Source: an uncultured Eubacteriales bacterium (lineage in GTDB: Bacteria > Bacillota > Clostridia > Oscillospirales > CAG-382). Taken from it: a stretch of DNA of 44,298 bases. The notes beneath the pieces are model-generated. The model was not told the origin of the DNA, searched no databases, and saw only the letters and a list, made by a program, of their open reading frames with translations. Both the position numbers and the translations under genes were made by a program. The stretch covers positions 1 through 44,298 of the forward strand of contig URVJ01000018.1 in the NCBI GenBank assembly GCA_900551295.1. The letters are read 5' to 3'. Of this stretch, positions 42,302-44,298 are shown one piece after another. Every line of letters begins with the position of its first letter. The stretch's first letter is position 1.

Positions 42302-43156
42302 ATGCATATCTATATGAGATTTCCCGGCGGACGTCAGAAAGCCTTTACTCTCAGTTACGACGACGGCGTAAGACAGGACAAAAGGCTTGCCGCAATCTTT
42401 AACAAGTACGGACTTAAATGCACATTCAATGTAAACACCGGAATGATGGGCGACGAAAAGGACGAGAATTTACCCAACGGCAGAATGTCGCTTAAGGAAA
42501 TGAAAGAAACATATGTCGGTCACGAGGTTGCTCTCCATGCGCTCACCCACCCGTTTCTCGAACAGCTTTCCGCGCCGCAGGCAACTTACGAGGTTGCAAA
42601 AGACCGCGAAAATCTTGAAAAAATGTTCGGCCGCATTGTACGCGGCATGGCTTATCCCTACGGCACATTCAGCAATCAGGTAGTCGAAATATTAAAGAAC
42701 TGCGGAATTGCTTTCTCGCGTACAACGATTTCGACACACGCTTTCGGAATTCCCGAAAACTGGCTCACTCTCAATCCTACCTGTCATCACAGAGATGCAA
42801 AGATCTTTGAGCTTATCGACAAATTCTTAAACAACAACGACCGCTACACAAGACCGCAGATGTTCTATCTTTGGGGACACGCATACGAATTTGACGCAGG
42901 CGAGGAGCTTAACAGCTGGGAACACGCAGAAAAAGTTGCGGCAGCCGTTTCGGGACACAAGGACACTGTCTGGTATGCTACAAACATTGAAATTTACGAC
43001 TATGTTCAGGCTTACAAGCGTCTTATATTCTCATTTGACGCAAAGACTGTCTACAATCCGTCAGCCGTTCCGGTTTACTTCGCGGCAGCTACCGCAGGTT
43101 TGAATATCACGGAATTTACGGTTGCTCCCGGAGAAACATTAAAGCTTTTTGACTGA
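42302..43156 (+). CDS. Polysaccharide deacetylase (NodB-like) family protein
   Basis: A 284-aa protein of the carbohydrate esterase 4 fold, no signal peptide, hence cytosolic. Motif 1 is LSYDDGVRQD (catalytic-base Asp and metal Asp), motif 2 HALTHPFL (metal His residues), and motif 3 MAYPYGTFS. The C-terminal ~60 residues form a beta-rich extension beyond the NodB domain. It could deacetylate an N- or O-acetyl sugar; the substrate is unknown. It lies outside the polysaccharide operon, with its own promoter and RBS (AAGGAG). Confidence 0.88.
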   Translation: MHIYMRFPGGRQKAFTLSYDDGVRQDKRLAAIFNKYGLKCTFNVNTGMMGDEKDENLPNGRMSLKEMKETYVGHEVALHALTHPFLEQLSAPQATYEVAKDRENLEKMFGRIVRGMAYPYGTFSNQVVEILKNCGIAFSRTTISTHAFGIPENWLTLNPTCHHRDAKIFELIDKFLNNNDRYTRPQMFYLWGHAYEFDAGEELNSWEHAEKVAAAVSGHKDTVWYATNIEIYDYVQAYKRLIFSFDAKTVYNPSAVPVYFAAATAGLNITEFTVAPGETLKLFD

Positions 43157-43181
43157 TAAAAGTCATTTAAAATTGCAAAAG

Positions 43182-43219
43182 AAGCCCGGCGCAGGGAAAT
43201 TTCACCTTGTACCGGGCTT
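43182..43219. terminator. Bidirectional terminator between the deacetylase and pflA
   Basis: AAGCCCGG (43182-43189) pairs with CCGGGCTT (43212-43219), and inside it CAGGG pairs with CCTTG. AT-rich flanks on both sides allow it to serve both converging genes. Confidence 0.8.
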
Positions 43220-43224
43220 AAATT

Positions 43225-43950
43225 TTATACTTTTTTACTTTCAAGATACGCTTTACCGACGTTTTCAAGGTGCTGCACGGCGTCTTTATCGGCTTCGGGC
43301 ACATTTTCAAGCGGGAAAGGTATTCCGAGAGCTTTATACTTTTCTATACACAGCTTTCTGAACGGCAGCAGCTCGAACTTTTGTATACAGGGATATTCAA
43401 GTTTGAGCGCATACAGTTCTTTTATGCTTTTTTCATCATCGCTTATACCCGGAATTACCACATGGCGTATCCACAACGCTTTGTTTATTTCATTACAATA
43501 CCGTAGAAACTCATATACCTTATCGAGTTCCCAGCCGGTATATTTTTTATGCTTATCGGCGTCGGTATACTTTACATCGAGCAGCACAAGATCCGTAACG
43601 TCAAGCAGCTTTTTTACGTTTTCATCAAGCATACAGCCGCTTGTATCTATACAGGTATTTATTCCGTCGGATTTAAGCGCTGCAAGCAGCTGTGCAGCAA
43701 ATTCGCTTTGCAGCAGAACTTCTCCGCCCGACAGGGTTACTCCGCCCTTTTCTCCGTAATACAATTTAAAGCGATTGATTTTTTCTCTGAGCTGTTCTAC
43801 CGTACACCGTGTGCCCTCGGAGAGTTTCCACGTATCGGGATTATGGCAGCAGGCACAGCGCAAAGGGCAGCCCTGAAAGAACACGACTGAGCGCACGCCC
43901 GGCCCGTCTACCGTTCCGAGGCTCTGAAACGAATGGATATTTCCATACAC
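43225..43950 (-). CDS. pflA: Pyruvate formate-lyase-activating enzyme (radical SAM)
   Basis: A 241-aa radical SAM glycyl-radical activase. The N-terminus YGNIHSFQSLGTVDGPGVRSVVFFQGCPLRC is typical. The iron-sulfur motif CxxxCxxC is present (CPLRCACC, followed by HNPDTW), as are GGVTLSGGEVLLQ and VLLDVKYTD of the SAM-binding strands. The start codon is GTG 43950, behind GAGGAGG. In the usual arrangement pflB is adjacent, but none is found within the ~350 bases upstream in this window, so the substrate enzyme must lie elsewhere. Confidence 0.93.
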   Translation of the reverse strand: MYGNIHSFQSLGTVDGPGVRSVVFFQGCPLRCACCHNPDTWKLSEGTRCTVEQLREKINRFKLYYGEKGGVTLSGGEVLLQSEFAAQLLAALKSDGINTCIDTSGCMLDENVKKLLDVTDLVLLDVKYTDADKHKKYTGWELDKVYEFLRYCNEINKALWIRHVVIPGISDDEKSIKELYALKLEYPCIQKFELLPFRKLCIEKYKALGIPFPLENVPEADKDAVQHLENVGKAYLESKKV

Positions 43951-44298
43951 AGGCTTTCCTCCTCACTCTTTTGCGGATTTTTGGGAAATTTGGGGTTATT
44001 TTTTATATAGTCATGCAGTCAACAGGACTTGTTTTTCTACCCAGCCTGCCTACGGCAAGATGACTTTGCTGAATTTTAGTTTTGTGTTTCGTCTGTGCAA
44101 TGTGAAATTTTAGTGCTGTTTTATTGTTGCATAACAATTTTACTTTCCAAAATACCCCTTTGTACTAAATCTCCATAGCTTGCTTCGGCACCCATATTTA
44201 AATCTTAGTCCGCAGTCTTGCTGTTCGACTGCGGACGGTACAGGCCGGCGGCAGGGGATTGCCAACAGCTTTATTCTTAATTAAGGGCTATTAAAGTC
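43951..44298. other. Gene-free right end with a strong hairpin
   Basis: No credible gene. The stretch contains a perfect 10-bp hairpin (GTCCGCAGTC at 44208-44217 with GACTGCGGAC at 44227-44236, 9-base loop) without a T tract. It ends with AATTAAGGGCTA (44279-44290), which is identical to bases 1-12 of the window. The pflA promoter presumably lies within it but is not clear. Confidence 0.6.

Noticed and set aside
42302..43156. NodB-type deacetylase as part of the polysaccharide operon
   Set aside because: It is separated by the tag-ogt pair and the phosphatase gene and has its own promoter; a functional link is possible but not shown.

Overview
The window looks like a chromosomal segment of an anaerobic, low-to-middling GC Clostridia-type Firmicute, most likely a gut Oscillospirales/Ruminococcus-like bacterium. 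This is an inference from gene content: a single-chain pyruvate:ferredoxin oxidoreductase, a PFL-activating radical SAM enzyme, dockerin and cohesin-like secreted proteins, a BspA-type leucine-rich-repeat lipoprotein, a small alarmone synthetase, PyrR attenuation control, GGAGG ribosome binding sites and SigA-type TTGACA-17-TATAAT promoters.

Left part (1-20 kb), mostly housekeeping. nifJ (minus) is followed by a three-gene minus-strand operon of secreted proteins (cohesin-like plus copper-amine-oxidase-N-like, dockerin, cohesin-like). Next come a VOC-fold protein, a BspA-like lipoprotein, htpG, a RelQ/YjbM-type (p)ppGpp synthetase, a small HTH protein directly ahead of hisS-aspS, a small secreted copper-amine-oxidase-N domain protein, and pyrR-uraA. 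The pyrR-uraA leader has a PyrR-binding hairpin, an antiterminator pairing and an intrinsic terminator. A small patch of foreign-looking genes (DUF6061, GNAT, broken methyltransferase) abuts tRNA-Leu(UAG).

Central part (20.5-40.2 kb), a long plus-strand exopolysaccharide locus. It starts with gtrA and a hexapeptide acetyltransferase. Then comes a consensus promoter, a predicted cyclic-di-GMP-I (GEMM) riboswitch and an overlapping intrinsic terminator. About 15 tightly packed or overlapping genes follow: Wzx flippase, GT32, GtrII-like membrane glucosyltransferase, YdjC/ChbG deacetylase, GT4, a DnaA-N-like/membrane/metallophosphoesterase fusion, two Wzz-like membrane proteins (the second ending in a degenerate GGDEF domain), a Wzy-like polymerase, GT4, three GT2 enzymes, a degenerate-GGDEF/intact-EAL phosphodiesterase, and a GtrB-like polyprenyl glycosyltransferase. 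The locus therefore appears to sense c-di-GMP at the RNA level, possibly at the polymerisation machinery, and to encode its own c-di-GMP hydrolase. I consider this built-in c-di-GMP circuit, together with the DnaA-N/phosphoesterase fusion, the most interesting content of the window.

Right part (40.2-44.3 kb): a tag-ogt alkylation-repair pair (minus), a histidine phosphatase, a NodB-type polysaccharide deacetylase, pflA (minus) and a final ~350-base gene-free stretch with a strong hairpin. Both window ends carry the same 12-base string, and the left end has a 15-base tandem repeat.
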